From NCBI GenBank assembly GCA_002900995.3, contig PJEW03000014.1, forward strand, positions 347,214 through 411,213: 64,000 nt of DNA, given 5' to 3'. The translations under genes were made by a program, and so were the position numbers. The notes beneath the pieces were generated by a model, which saw nothing but the letters and a program-made list of their open reading frames with translations, was not told the DNA's origin and searched no databases. Below are positions 34,023 to 45,400 of this stretch, one piece after another. Every line of letters begins with the position of its first letter. The stretch's first letter is position 1. The DNA comes from Ganoderma boninense. Taxonomy: Eukaryota; Basidiomycota; Agaricomycetes; Polyporales; Polyporaceae.

Positions 34023-34238
34023 GGTTAGACAGGAATATGTGGAGAGTCCTTGCAAGTTCACCGAAGGTGCTCAGCTGTTGAAAGATTCGGCGAAAGAGCT
34101 CGGCAAATTTCTGGCACCTGTGGGGCGCTCCACCGGGCGCTGGGTGAGTGTGGACCCCTCGCCTTCAACTTTCACCGGCTTCTAAGTACACATCTGTGCT
34201 CACCTGTGGTCATCTTCGTTCCCTTCTTACTGGGGGAA

Positions 34239-35597
34239 ATGATGGGGCCTGACACTCCTCAAGGTGTAGGACCATGTCCCATCGAGGCTACTGTTCAGTA
34301 TATTGTCGGTCTCTACGCTTATGAGTTGCGCAAAATCGCTGCAACGCAGAATTCGGACTGGACGACCATTCCTTTGCCTACACCGAGCACCGATGTGCCA
34401 TTGGAACTCCTCAGCGACTGCCAGCACATCTCCCAAATTTTAGCACAAGCTCTCAGTAGACCCTGTGAGTGTTCAACTCCCGTGGATGTGGCCAAATCAT
34501 GTCTGAGTTGATTACCTGGAGTCGCGCTCTCTTGGAGTGTGGCTGAATATGAAAGGGAACTCCCGGCATTGGTGCATTACTCCCCGGAGTATGAAGCACA
34601 TCTGAGGCAAAGATTCCCGCCCCTCGGAGCATGTTCCGCTCACATGCTGCCCGGCACCGTAGGCCGCGTCCTCCAAGGGCCAGCGGTAATTACCGACAAC
34701 GGTGGCCACATCCTAGCATGGATACTTCCCGGCATCATACTTCCTCACCGACATGTAATGTACCCAGTTACCCCTATCGTATTTATTGACAGCTAATAGC
34801 CATTCTAATGGTAGGATGAAGCTCTCCTAGCAACTCGGCACCTGGAAAGAGAACTCCACACCACCAAAGAGCCAAGTCCCGAGGCGAATCCTTCGCTGCA
34901 ATGGCGCTCCCATGCTGGGAATTTCAACCATGGTAACTAATGGCGTCCTGGTGTCCTTCTCATACAGTCAGCAGGATTTATGCAAGGCCACAAGGTGAGT
35001 CAACCCTATTTGACGTCCGGTATCCGCGGCGGGTGGGGAAAATGTTTACCTTACCTTCCGCAGCACCTCGATCCTGCCCCAAGCCCGGTACTAACCACAA
35101 ATCATGGAAGACAGTGGATGAGAGAAATCTATCCACTTGTGATTCTCCTGCATAGCATTCTTGCAGTGACGCACCCTGGACAGTATTGGTACTTGCTCGC
35201 GCTGCAGAAGTGGACGTACAGAGAATTCTCAGCCTGCCAGCCGGTGTTGGATGACTGGCCATTCATTCATCCTTTGGCCCATATCATCGCCAATCGTGTA
35301 ACACCCTATCATCAGGATAAATCATCTCTGATGTCAGTCCACGACTTTGTTCTCACGATGGGGACCTATGAGAGGGAGGCTGTTATGGATTTGCAAAATG
35401 TCAGAGTCTCGGTCCCATATGATTCTGGCACCATGTTGTCCATGGCATCTCGACTTGTATCACATGGTGTGTCTAGATGCACCAATGATCGGGTTTGCTT
35501 GGCCCATTTCGTTCCAGAGGCCTTATGTCAAAAACTTGGCTTCCCGGTGCCGCCCTTACCCACAGTGCAGTCCTATTTGACACCCTGTGTTTTGTAG
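34239..35597 (+). CDS. TET/JBP-like 2OG-Fe(II) oxygenase domain protein, five exons
   Basis: Exons are 34239-34464, 34522-34754, 34815-34932, 34975-34994 (only 20 nt) and 35064-35597; all junctions keep frame and give 376 residues. The last exon holds the oxygenase fold: H-x-D as HQD at residues about 282-284, the distal histidine in RLVSHGV (about 333), and the 2-oxoglutarate arginine in NDRVCLAHF (about 342). Spacing and context match the basidiomycete oxygenase family related to TET/JBP, whose characterised members oxidise 5-methylpyrimidines in DNA; activity here is inferred. The ATG pair at 34239/34242 is the simplest start. Another coding-like stretch with ATG at 34021 and a GTGAGT donor at 34144 could be a first exon, but its phase does not fit simply. 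No internal stops. A KDZ-like gene follows within 60 bp. Confidence 0.7.
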
Positions 35598-35653
35598 ACA
35601 GAATAGATTTCTCCTTCTCCACAACACCAACCACTGAGAAGCCTCTAGGCATT

Positions 35654-36118
35654 ATGGTGCCGAAGCATTTGCTCCCACCCCATGATAAGTATGAAGAATA
35701 CCGGTGTCATACTAGGAAAACTAGGCGGGGGATCCAGGTCACAGCCAAGAAGGTGAAGTACAATGATGTAATGCCACCCTGCCAACACAACCAGGAAGTT
35801 TGGGAGACTGGGCGGAGCAAATCCACCAACAATACCAACACTGATGCCACTGCACCACCAGGCTTCCCTGAAGAAGAGACTTTCGCCGATGTTCACACCG
35901 CCTCAAAACCTTCTCGGGTCAGATATTGCCGATCATATTGCAGGATGCAAACACTGATGGCTTACTGCATTCACAGTCACAAAACGACTACCAGCGAGAC
36001 TTTTTGGACGTTAGGGACTTGTACCTGGACCAGATACTCGAGGGAGAGGCCCCCCCTCATAGATGTACTGGGCATTTGCGGTCATGCTGCAAAGTGGCGC
36101 TGCCTGTCCACCAGTAGT
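35654..36118 (+). pseudogene. N-terminal part of a KDZ-like transposase gene
   Basis: ATG at 35654 opens a Lys/Arg-rich stretch (RKTRRGIQVTAKK) followed by an acidic linker. After a frameshift near 35920 the sequence continues as SQSQNDYQRDFLDVRDLYLD with ILEGEAPPHRCTGHLRSC. The pattern QNDY...R..YL..IL..EG....C....C resembles the start of Kyakuja-Dileera-Zisupton transposases, which carry a Cys cluster right after such a helix. The gene ends at 36118 because the long inverted-repeat element begins at 36109; the catalytic part is absent. Assignment rests on this short motif, so it is tentative. Confidence 0.4.
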
Positions 36119-38973
36119 TTCCAGCTATTGTAACAATATGACCTACAGAGTGGTAGAAGTGGTGTGTCTCTATAGGGCTACTGCAAACAACACACAATGC
36201 TGGCAATAGACAAACAATGCCCTGTTGGCTAATTGTAACAATAATTGTGACAATCGAGCTAGGCCTTGTTAGAAGATTGTGAGTGTGTATTTGAGGTTGT
36301 TAGGAGATTGTTAGACTGATAGGAGGCCTAGATTAGGGCCCATTGTTACTGGATTGTTAGAGGGTGGGGTAGCCCCTCTAGCCAAGATTGTTAGAATAGT
36401 TGTTTGATCTTTTAGCTAATCAAGCTGTGCTGGGTTGATCTAATCTAATACACCATTGATCAGGTCGATCTAATGGGCGCTTTTGGGCGCTTTTTTTGAT
36501 AATCTAGCTTCCTAAAATGGCAGGTATGGACAGGGGGCAGGTAGGGTACCAGGATGGGGTACCTTCTAGGTCCATTGTGGGCCCAATACTGCAGCTATTG
36601 ACTTGATTCTTTTTGCAGCATGTACATATAGATAGGGAGCATCCAGTTGACCAAACAGCGAAGCAATACACCCACTACAGCTATTTATATGGCCTATACA
36701 GTGGTAGGCAGGAGAGGGTGCTGTATCTTGGGCATTTCTTGGGCAATCCTCTTCGTTGTTTTTGCATATAGTAGGCATTAGTAGTTGTATATTGGGTATG
36801 TGGTTCGTTTGGGGCAGCAGTGTCTAGTACTATTTATGGAGAGCCTGCACTATTCAGCCCCTAGGCACTTTGTAGGCCAATATCTTGGTGGCTAATAGGG
36901 CTATCACCAAGCCCTTAGTACCTTTAGAAAGGCCTGATTTAGGGTGTTTTAATGATATATCATACACTCCAATCTATGCACTTTCACGCACCCCCTCCTC
37001 CTCCCTCCTACCACATTGATTCCCTTATACTGCAGCCCCCCATGGTACGATTGCCTTGCAACCTTATACACATATTATGATATATGTCTGGCATATATGT
37101 ACCAACTTGCAGCCTGTGAACAGCTGTACTCCTTCCGATATTCTATTTCTGCCATAGCACAATACTTGTATACTGTTTTCTCTATAGCTCTCTACCACCT
37201 TCACCAAACGCCAGGATCTCTTTTGTTATATGTTTGTGTACTATGCCACTATCCAGATCGCCCATTGCAGTCCTTATCAGAGCATGGGATCTTTTATGCT
37301 ATGCTTATCAGTGTTTGCACACTAATACCCCTACTGTATTGGATCAGGGAAATACCACACAGATCAGATACCACCATTGGATAGAGGTAGACTACCGCTT
37401 TCTAACACATTTTAGATCATGCAATTTGGCCAAGAAATGAGGGAGATATGGGGGGAGAGGTTTCCTTCGGAAATTGGTGCATAGCTCTGTTCCAACCAGT
37501 CTAAAGTACCCTCCAACCACTGCTCCCCCCATATCTCCCTCATTTCTTGGCCAAATTGCATGATCTAAAATGTGTTAGAAAGCGGTAGTCTACCTCTATC
37601 CAATGGTGGTATCTGATCTGTGTGGTATTTCCCTGATCCAATACAGTAGGGGTATTAGTGTGCAAACACTGATAAGCATAGCATAAAAGATCCCATGCTC
37701 TGATAAGGACTGCAATGGGCGATCTGGATAGTGGCATAGTACACAAACATATAACAAAAGAGATCCTGGCGTTTGGTGAAGGTGGTAGAGAGCTATAGAG
37801 AAAACAGTATACAAGTATTGTGCTATGGCAGAAATAGAATATCGGAAGGAGTACAGCTGTTCACAGGCTGCAAGTTGGTACATATATGCCAGACATATAT
37901 CATAATATGTGTATAAGGTTGCAAGGCAATCGTACCATGGGGGGCTGCAGTATAAGGGAATCAATGTGGTAGGAGGGAGGAGGAGGGGTGCGTGAAAGTG
38001 CATAGATTGGAGTGTATGATATATCATTAAAACACCCTAAATCAGGCCTTTCTAAAGGGCTACTAAGGATATTGGCTTGGTGATAGCCCTCCATAAATAG
38101 CCTGCTGCCAAGATATTGGCCTACAAAGTGCCTAGGGGCTGAGTGGGTGTATAACTGGAATGCTCCCTATCTATATGTACATGAATCAAGTCAGGCTCTC
38201 TGGAAAACATAATGAGATATGTATAATTAGACACTGCTGCCCCAAACGAGTACCACATACCCAATATACAACTACTAATGAATAAGCCTACTATATGCAA
38301 AAACAACGATAGAGGATTGCCCCGCAAGAAAATGCCATTTATTACAAGATACAGCACCACTCTCCTGCCTACCACTGTGCTGTATAGGCCATATAAATAG
38401 CTGTAGTGGGTGTATTGCTTCGCTGTTTGGTCAACTGGATGCTCCCTATCTATATGTACATGCTGCAAAAGAGATCAAGTCAATAGCTGCAGTATTGGGC
38501 CCACAATGGACCTAGAAGGTACCCCATCCTGGTACCCTACCTGCCCCCTGTCCATACCTGCCATTTTAGGAAGCTAGATTATCAAAAAAAAGCGCCCAAA
38601 AGCGCCCATTAGATCGACCTGATCAATGGTGTATTAGATTAGATCAACCCAGCACAGCTTGATTAGCTAAAAGATCAAACAACTATTCTAACAATCTTGG
38701 CTAGAGGGGCTACCCCACCCTCTAACAATCCAGTAACAATGGGCCCTAATCTAGGCCTCCTATCAGTCTAACAATCTCCTAACAACCTCAAATACACACT
38801 CACAATCTTCTAACAAGGCCTAGCTCGATTGTCACAATTATTGTTACAATTAGCCAACAGGGCATTGTTTGTCTATTGCCAGCATTGTGTGTTGTTTGCA
38901 GTAGCCCTATAGAGACACACCACTTCTACCACTCTGTAGGTCATATTGTTACAATAGCTGGAAACTACTGGTG
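36109..38973. mobile_element. Second long-inverted-repeat element (2.87 kb)
   Basis: The left arm (36109 to about 37457) and right arm (about 37523-38973) are inverted copies, both starting CACCAGTAGTTTCCAGC from the outside. A loop of about 65 bp (37458-37522) separates them. The right arm is about 100 bp longer because of extra sequence near 38135-38230. Arms are AT-rich with many TGTTAGA/TAACAAT-type motifs. The 68-143 codon frames seen in both arms mirror each other and have no protein character. The flanks are a KDZ-like gene on the left and copia gag on the right, with no shared target duplication. Part of the arm (TTATCAGTGTTTGCACACTAATACCCC, about 37307) resembles the interior of the other long-TIR family. 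Confidence 0.8.
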
Positions 38974-39755
38974 CCACGATCGGGCCCTCGATAAGCCTGT
39001 TCTTCGGCACAACGGTGGTGGTGAACGTGTACGGCATGTGGGCTTTATCGGGCTCATCCTTGAGCTGGGGCGCTGATAGTGACCCTTCTTCGAACACTTG
39101 AACCATGTGATGTGCTCGAGCGGAGTGCGCGGCTTCATGGTGGCAGCGAGGGCAGCCTCGTAAGGAGCACCGGGGGTGGGAGCAAGAGAGAGCTGACGGG
39201 ATTCCTCGTTAAGGAGCCAGGTGATGACGTAGTCGAGGGTGAGGTCACCGGGTGGAGTCGAGTCGAGGTTGACGACAAGCTGGGAGTACGAGTCGGGGAG
39301 GCCATTCGTGAGAGCGAGGATGCGATCTTTGTCGTCGATCGAAGTATCGATCTCCGGAGACGGAATGCAGCACAGCAGACGTCGGCAATGTACGAGGTCA
39401 TGGATTGGTCGGGGCGCTTGCACATACGCCAGAGCGTGCGGCGATGGGCAAGACGGGTCCCAGAACCGCGGGCGAGGTGAACACGATGGAGCTCAGACCA
39501 TACCTCGTGGGCGTCCGTAGACTGAACGTGAGCATACTGGGTCAGCTCGATGTTGAGGATGAGCTCGGCGCAGGCCTCGGCGATCTTAGCGCTCCAGGAA
39601 TGGATGGCCTTCGTGTTGTCGGAGCCGTTGGGATGGGTGTCGGTAGCGGAGGCGGAGGTCACCTCCCACAGACCCTTGCGGGTGAGGAGAGCCTCGATGC
39701 CGACGACCCACTTGGCGTAGTTGTTGTTGAGCCGGGCGATCGAGGATGGGGCCAT
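38974..39755 (-). pseudogene. Copia-type Gag, truncated and frameshifted
   Basis: From the ATG at 39755 (reverse strand) the translation reads LNNNYAKWVVGIEALLTRKG and later AEACAELILNIELTQYAHV and HEVWSELHRVHLARGSGTR, the UBN2/copia gag architecture. After a frameshift near 39375 it continues as DKDRILALTNGLPDSYSQLV and YVITWLLNEESR, and reaches a degenerate zinc knuckle WFKCSKKGHYQ in which the first cysteine is replaced by Trp. The rest, including pol, has been removed by the inverted-repeat element ending at 38973. The gag would coat element RNA. This is a different copia lineage from the one at 61-64 kb, judging by LTR sequence. Confidence 0.8.
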
Positions 39756-39811
39756 GGCGTCGGATACGGGGATACGGGGGCGGAGAATGGAGCGGGGACA
39801 CGGAACGGGGT

Positions 39812-40074
39812 GGTGTATATAAGCATATTTCTAGCATAGAAAAGACTACTAACACTCAATAATAGACCAAAATCTTCAACAGTAGCTGAGAAAATACTAT
39901 ATTTAGTATTCAAATCAAATCAATGATTTAACCTATAACTTATAGGTTTGTTACCTGTAGGTTGTAGGTAAATAGTTGATTTGATTTATACAGATCCCAA
40001 TCAAGCTTTTGAAAGTGGCCAAACCTGCAAGTACAGATCCCAATCAACCATAGGTTGACCTACGTTCAGCCTTA
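39812..40074. mobile_element. TAAGGC MITE copy 2, truncated
   Basis: The right end is TTGACCTACGTTCAGCCTTA (40055-40074). Homology to the reverse complement of copy 1 runs left to about 39812, ending inside the element. The second terminus is missing, so no target duplication can be tested. It lies between the copia gag start and its probable LTR. Confidence 0.7.
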
Positions 40075-40170
40075 GGTCGCGGTACGGGGTCGTTGTTGTC
40101 GGGTACGGGGTCACAGTCGTTGTCGTGGCCGGATCATCAGGTTGTCGAGTTGTCGAGTGGCTTCGGCCCC

Positions 40171-40630
40171 ACTAGGCAGTGTCGTGAATTAACCTTGGGG
40201 CAGGATACACATTTGTGTAGAAAATCGATGGCGCTCGGAGCGCGCGAGAGAGAGGAGCAGGGCGAAGGAATGTGATTCGCGTTTGGCCGATTTGGATGCA
40301 AACGCGTGCCAAACAACACAGATACAGGTCTGCTTATATACACGAATACGAGGTCCGTTATGTGAAATAAGCGGGGGCACCGGTATCCGATGGGGAGGTG
40401 GGATGGTGGTGGCGGAATGGGGGCGGGCAGAGGCAGAGCAGGAACAAGGGTGAGCTCGCCCGACGCGTCGTACGGAAGACGACACATTCCAACAAAAGGA
40501 AGAAAGAGCGAAAGACAGACGGAATGAGGGTGCAGGCACGACAGTGCGAATGTGTAAGAGGTTGAAGGGAGAGATCGAGGAGGATCGAGGTAGTAAACCT
40601 TGGGGCACAATTCTGGGTGGCGGAGCTACA
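40171..40630 (-). repeat. Probable 5' LTR of the copia gag copy
   Basis: The stretch begins TGTCGTGAATTAACC and ends GGCGGAGCTACA, giving TG...CA ends. On the reverse strand it has a promoter-like TATATAAGCAGACC (around 40328-40341) at a position suited to transcription into the gag gene. The AACCTTGGGGCA motif occurs near both ends. The matching 3' LTR is not in the window, so the limits are provisional. Confidence 0.35.
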
Positions 40631-40950
40631 GCCTAATCGGGCAAATAAGACCAGGGTCCCTTACAATCCGGCGCTCATAGTGTGCGTCGAATACCATCGC
40701 TTTAGCCTTGCTGGAATTTAGCATGAATAGATTATGGGAGTGTTAAGATTCCGGGCGCATTGGCGGGATCTCGCGTTTGGCTTGAGAAGTGGAGGGGCGA
40801 TCGTGAACGGGTTCTCGTTGTGAACACGTGTGGTACAAGCTGTATCTATGTGGAATATACTGGCTGTTATCTGATGGTGGCGCGGGGACGAGCAAAACTG
40901 ATTACATAAGCCAAAATGTAACAACAGGGAGAGCTATAAGGATGATGACA
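40631..40950. other. No supported gene
   Basis: Unique sequence between the probable copia LTR and the stop codon of the next reverse-strand pseudogene; only short frames without protein character. Confidence 0.4.
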
Positions 40951-43914
40951 CTAATTTAGAGCATGGGGAGATTCCTTCATAGCGGCAGGACCATTGAAGT
41001 CAGAGTTCGAGTCGGAAGGCGACATATTGTCAAGTTGCATGGGCTGTGACAGACTCTCATCCTCGTCTGACCTGTAGCTGGAACGACCAACGGAAGACTG
41101 GCTTGCAGGTCCAGTGGATGAAGAGGCCTCATCCACCAATGGAGTCCATGTGCTCGAGGTCGCTATCGGAGAGGACTTGGGGGTTCCCGGTGCATTGACC
41201 TCAGAAGCCGGTGTTGTACCCAGCTGGGTAGGGGAGGTAGAGCATAGATGCTGGTGTACACTTCTGAGCGTGGTTGTGGAGGGCAAAGAAGGGGCGGTAC
41301 TCTTGGCTAGTTTGGAGTCCGTAATTGGGGGAGGGGGGTTGACTGCAGAGGGCGAGGCATGATTGCCAGAAGCGATGGACGACAGCGTCTGCGGGAGGTC
41401 GGATATGTTTCCTGACGCGTCAACCTGGTCCGCCATCGCAAATGTTTCCTTACTGGCAACGGACCGTTGCGGCCGTGATAGTGGTGGCCTTTCCACAGCG
41501 CTCTCCATCGTGGTGGGAGGCGACCAAGACCCAGCTGCAGGATGGGCGTTTTGGAGTGCCAAGTCATCCCGGGCATCTGCTGTCCCGATTTGGCTGCTGC
41601 AGGAAAGGATCGATAGCGACTTATAGTTGGAGAAGGCGTCATTGTTGAGTTTAAGAGATGAGGCTTGAGAGTGCGCGTTGGGGTCCAAGGTGGGGACATT
41701 GGAAGGAGGCCATGCTGGTGACAACGGTGGAGAGTGGGCGCTGGTGGGCCTCAAGCATGCAATGTGGGGGTTGATGTCAATCAGCGCCGGTGATGGGTTT
41801 CCTGGCATATTGCTCTGATCACCGCCACCCCATCCAAACCTGGGGTGCAAAAACTGTCACCGATTTTGGCCAGAAAGTTGTTGTAGCACCTCGGGAGTCA
41901 AGCCAAAGGAGTTGAGATAGTCTTAAACAGTCCGTTGCTGAGCCTCCGTCGCGGCCTTGAGTTCCTCCTGCAACCCGGCAACCCTCTCCTCCAAGTCCGT
42001 AATCCTTTGTTGGTAGGCTAGCGGCAGGGACGGCGCCGCGAACAAACTGCCTATGGCTGGACCACCTTCGAATTGTGGTAGGTTGGCCCAAGAGCCGCCT
42101 AGGAATGCTATACTGTTATTAAAAGCTGACGAAGAGAGCCTCAAATACATACCGGCCGAAGCTGCTGGATCTTCCGCCTCAAGAGGCCAGGGGTGTGGAG
42201 CGTTGAGTGGAACATCTGGGGCTGCCGGAAGCTTTACGCCGGAGTACTGCCAGCAAACGTCTGCAAACCAAGTTGGCACTGTCTGCACTTCCCAATTAAC
42301 TGCATCCATAGAGGAAAGATCGCCATTCCACATGTCTGGGTTTCTAGTGTACCTGACGTATATGTAGGCGCAGAATTGCCAGAGTTGATGCCCACCCTTG
42401 AATGCCAACGAGCAAGCTTCCTTTTGCACACAGCAGCGGTCACAGGTCGTTCAGTGTTCAGGAGCCATGTAGCAGACTCTTTGCTTTCGTACACAGGAAT
42501 TGCAAGGCTTTGGCTGTACAGCGGGATAAAGTGAGATTCACAGAAGGGTAAGGAATGGGCAGGAGGCTTATGTGGGGAATGAACTTGTCAATGAAGGTGC
42601 CCTCCTCACTGAAGGCATCAAGCAAGGACCTACTGGTTTCGGTGGCCCTGGTCTTCTTGGAAGGTGGAGCGGAGGCGGCTCAGGACAGGGACCTTTTCCG
42701 CAGTCTCATGGAACCCTGACCATTGCTACCAACCTCGGCCTCCGTCAAAGTGCCCGAGGAGGCGGCTCTGGCGGCAGAACGACCCCTTCGAACGGGCGGT
42801 CCTGCCACAGACTGACCGACTGGGCCCACTCCCGCAGCACCAGCGCCTGAATCTGTTGACAAACTGCCCACAAACTGTGATTGCGAAGACGACAAGGAAG
42901 GAAGGCCAGACGGGAGAGTCGGGAAGATCTGGGGAAGGACAGGTACACCAACATCCTGAACAGGAGATGAAGGTGTAACAGCAGAGAGGGGGTGGAGGGT
43001 TGATGGGTGAACCAGCGGCACTGTTCCTCCTACTACGGCGACGGCAGCCTGCGACATTGACCCAGTAGCCAAGGTTGTTGGCTGAGACATAAGGAGCATT
43101 GTAGATGTAGAAGGACTGGGGTCCTGCTCACTCCGATGACATTCGGCTTGCGAAGACGCGACCAAAGGGAGAGGTTGGTGGGATGGCGGAACCAACATGC
43201 TGGATGGACCCTGAGAAGCTGATCCATGGCATTCCAAAGGACCTTCAGACAGGTGGGATGGGCGGGGGGTATTCGGTAGACCATCAGCACCCCTGGCTCC
43301 GCGTAGGATGCCGTCCGGAGGTAAGCCAGCCTGAGTCGCTGGTCAGGAGAGTAAAGAAATTGCTTACCCTGTGGGACAGATGGCTGCCACCAAACATCTC
43401 AAATCTTGTTTTCTGGCAAGAGCGTAATCTCTCCACCCTCCAGGATCTGGAAGTGCTTTAGGGACTGGATGCCGGTAGTCTCGTGGAAACATTCATGGCC
43501 AGGGTCAACAACCGGGACGATGGCACTGTAATCGAAGGAGCATTTCTTCTTCGCAGCAACCAAGTTGTTCTCCCACAAAAGGGCAATGATGAAGCCAGGG
43601 ACCGCCCGCAGGCGTGCGACGGTAAGAACCTCGCCGAGTTTCCTGAGGCGGTCCTGGAAAAAGTTGTCGAACGAGGGCGAAACAGCTCCTGACCCTACAC
43701 GGGCCTGGAATCCATAGTACAGTTGGCTGTAGTACTCGCAGGCTTCCGTGATCTGCTGGGGCGAAGTGTGTCAGTTTTTGGACATACCGTCAATCGAAAA
43801 GCAGGGATAGAAGAGGATGAGGAAGGTTTCAGTGTAGGATGAGATGACCGCAATGCGATGTTGGTGGCCGGGAAACAAAGTACTGACCTTGTAGTGGCGG
43901 TCCTTACCGGCCAT
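40951..43914 (-). pseudogene. Large decayed reverse-strand gene, Ser/Pro-rich
   Basis: ATG at 43912-43914 opens MAGKDRHYKVSTLFPGH. A segment without any start codon at about 43755-43377 reads as clear protein (CEYYSQLYYGFQARVGSG, FQDRLRKLGEVLTVARL, CFHETTGIQSLKHFQILEG). A Ser/Pro-rich part at about 43340-42500 follows, then a Trp-rich part (YVRYTRNPDMWNGDLSS, PTWFADVCWQYSG) and a coiled coil (RITDLEERVAGLQEELKA) down to 41923, and a Ser/Thr/Pro-rich tail ending at 40951. Defects are TGA at 43399-43401, TGA at 42680-42682, TAA at 41923-41925 and a frameshift near 42490; the three stops fit CGA, CGA and CAA. No family is recognised. The conserved part could bind DNA or protein, but that is a guess. 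Confidence 0.5.
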
Positions 43915-44379
43915 AGACTCGGAAGCGATGCTCCGGTCCCCACGGTCCTGTTGGGAACACCCTAGCGCCCACAGGCCCCGGTTGTTGGTGCCAGTTGAGG
44001 CCGCTGTCGATTGCCTGCAACTTGTGATGCTTTTCCCAATCTCTCCCAGTTACATTCCAATGTTCGGTAGTTAGAATTGTCTGAAGCTACATGCCGTCTG
44101 CCAATGTTTCAATTGCTTGAAGGCCGATACTAAGTAGGTACCGACCTTCCCGGCACGATCAAAGTTACATTCCGGCGCCTTGTTCTCCCGCCTATCAGTG
44201 CTCTTCTTCCAGAGCTCTGAACATATGTGAAATCGGAAATGCCAGATGGTTCTTGATGCATTTTACAATTGCGTACTAAAAGTATTTTAGGCGATGCACA
44301 TCGCAATATCTCAACCGGGCAATGGTAACTGTAAATTAGGCTGTCAATAATCAATTTCATCTCCCATAAATGGTCCTGA
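43915..44379. other. No supported gene
   Basis: The interval between two reverse-strand pseudogenes. It may contain the promoter of the 40951-43914 gene. Nothing else is seen. Confidence 0.35.
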
Positions 44380-45011
44380 TTACCAGAAGGGCATTGACGG
44401 GCCAACGCGGGGCATGCGTAGCCAAAGCCAATCCAATCCTAGCTGTACCTGTGGGTGATTAAGAATGATATGTTTGCAATGGTGCGTAGAAGTGGTATGC
44501 TTACAGCATTTTGCAGCTGCATCAGCAGGCTTCCAATATTTCTGCCCAGTTTTCGCCGCTTTCTCGCAAGCCTCTATGGCTGCCTGACACTGACACGCAT
44601 CCAGCTGGGCTACCAGCTCTCCCCAAAGGCAAGCTTTCACCACTTCCTGGAACCGTTCACACACCACACTCTCGCCTTCCTCAGCTTGTTCCAGCTTTCT
44701 TATACAAATATCAAGTCCCGGTCCCCGGGAGCCTGGAGGTAGACCTCCCTCAACGTGCGTAGCCTGTCTTCAGAGCAGCGTGTGTCCTCCGGCTGTGTGT
44801 CAATAAAGTAGTACACTGCCTGGAAGTAGTCTTTGAACAAATGTGTCCAGTATATGTCCGGAATGATGCAAGTGCAGCGTAGAAAGGCCAGCATAACGTC
44901 TTCCTCTGTCAGGGAAGCATCGTAGATATATTCTGTGGAATGTAGCTCAGTTGTGAAGATGGGAATAGTAGGGTACAGGGAATTATGCAGGAGGGTGGGT
45001 GGCTCAACCAT
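44380..45011 (-). pseudogene. Small two-exon gene of unknown function, one frameshift
   Basis: From ATG at 45011 the frame reads HNSLYPTIPIFTTELHST, then YDASLTEEDVMLAFLRC and RTL-REVYLQAPGDRDLIF. A frameshift near 44700 moves the coherent sequence to RKLEQAEEGESVVCERFQEV and a Cys/Ala-rich helix (CQCQAAIEACEKAAKTG) ending at a GTAAGC donor near 44510. The second exon starts after CCCACAG near 44453 and ends with TAA at 44380. The total is about 190 residues. The family is not recognised; the Cys-rich helix could be structural. Start choice rests on the first ATG. Confidence 0.4.
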
Positions 45012-45069
45012 AGTGCGTCAGGTCACAGGGGTTTGATGTGGACACGAAGTGCAAGGTCAACAAGGCCAC

Positions 45070-45400
45070 AGAGGACAGGTGCAAATACCACCTCGGGATG
45101 ACTGCGAACATGCTAGTCGCTGCTCCACCACTCAACAGGCCCTCTGGCCCGTGCCATGCACCTCATGTGAGTACACTGGACGGGTGCAAATACCACCTCG
45201 GGATGCCCGGGGAGTGCACAAGAGTGTCCAACATGCTGCATTCATCTCATGCGAGTGCACTGGACAGGCGCAAATACCACCTCAGGATGATCCCAGTCAA
45301 GTTTCAATTCTTGTGGTGGGCTGGAATCATGAATCCCAACACCAACAGGACAGGCACCAGGGAACATTTGAGACTAGAGGGCAGGCCCAAATACCAACCA
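45070..45400 (+). repeat. Degenerate direct repeats around CAAATACCACCTC
   Basis: The motif GGACAGGTGCAAATACCACC (with GGGATG after it) appears at about 45073, 45178 and 45263, and in weaker form (GGCAGGCCCAAATACCAACC) at about 45380, at spacings of 85-115 bp. The intervening sequence is partly conserved (CATGC, GTGAGTGCACTGG). No coding role is seen. Confidence 0.6.

Noticed and set aside
33811..34185. Forward first exon of the oxygenase gene overlapping the reverse gene
   Set aside because: The stretch 34021-34143 is coding-like, but its donor does not join the next exon in phase with any good acceptor; the ATG at 34239 is simpler.
36109..38973. Genes in the arms of the second inverted-repeat element (115-143 codon frames)
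   Set aside because: The same frames occur mirrored in both arms and are rich in Tyr/Cys/Leu from AT-rich DNA; no domain is seen.
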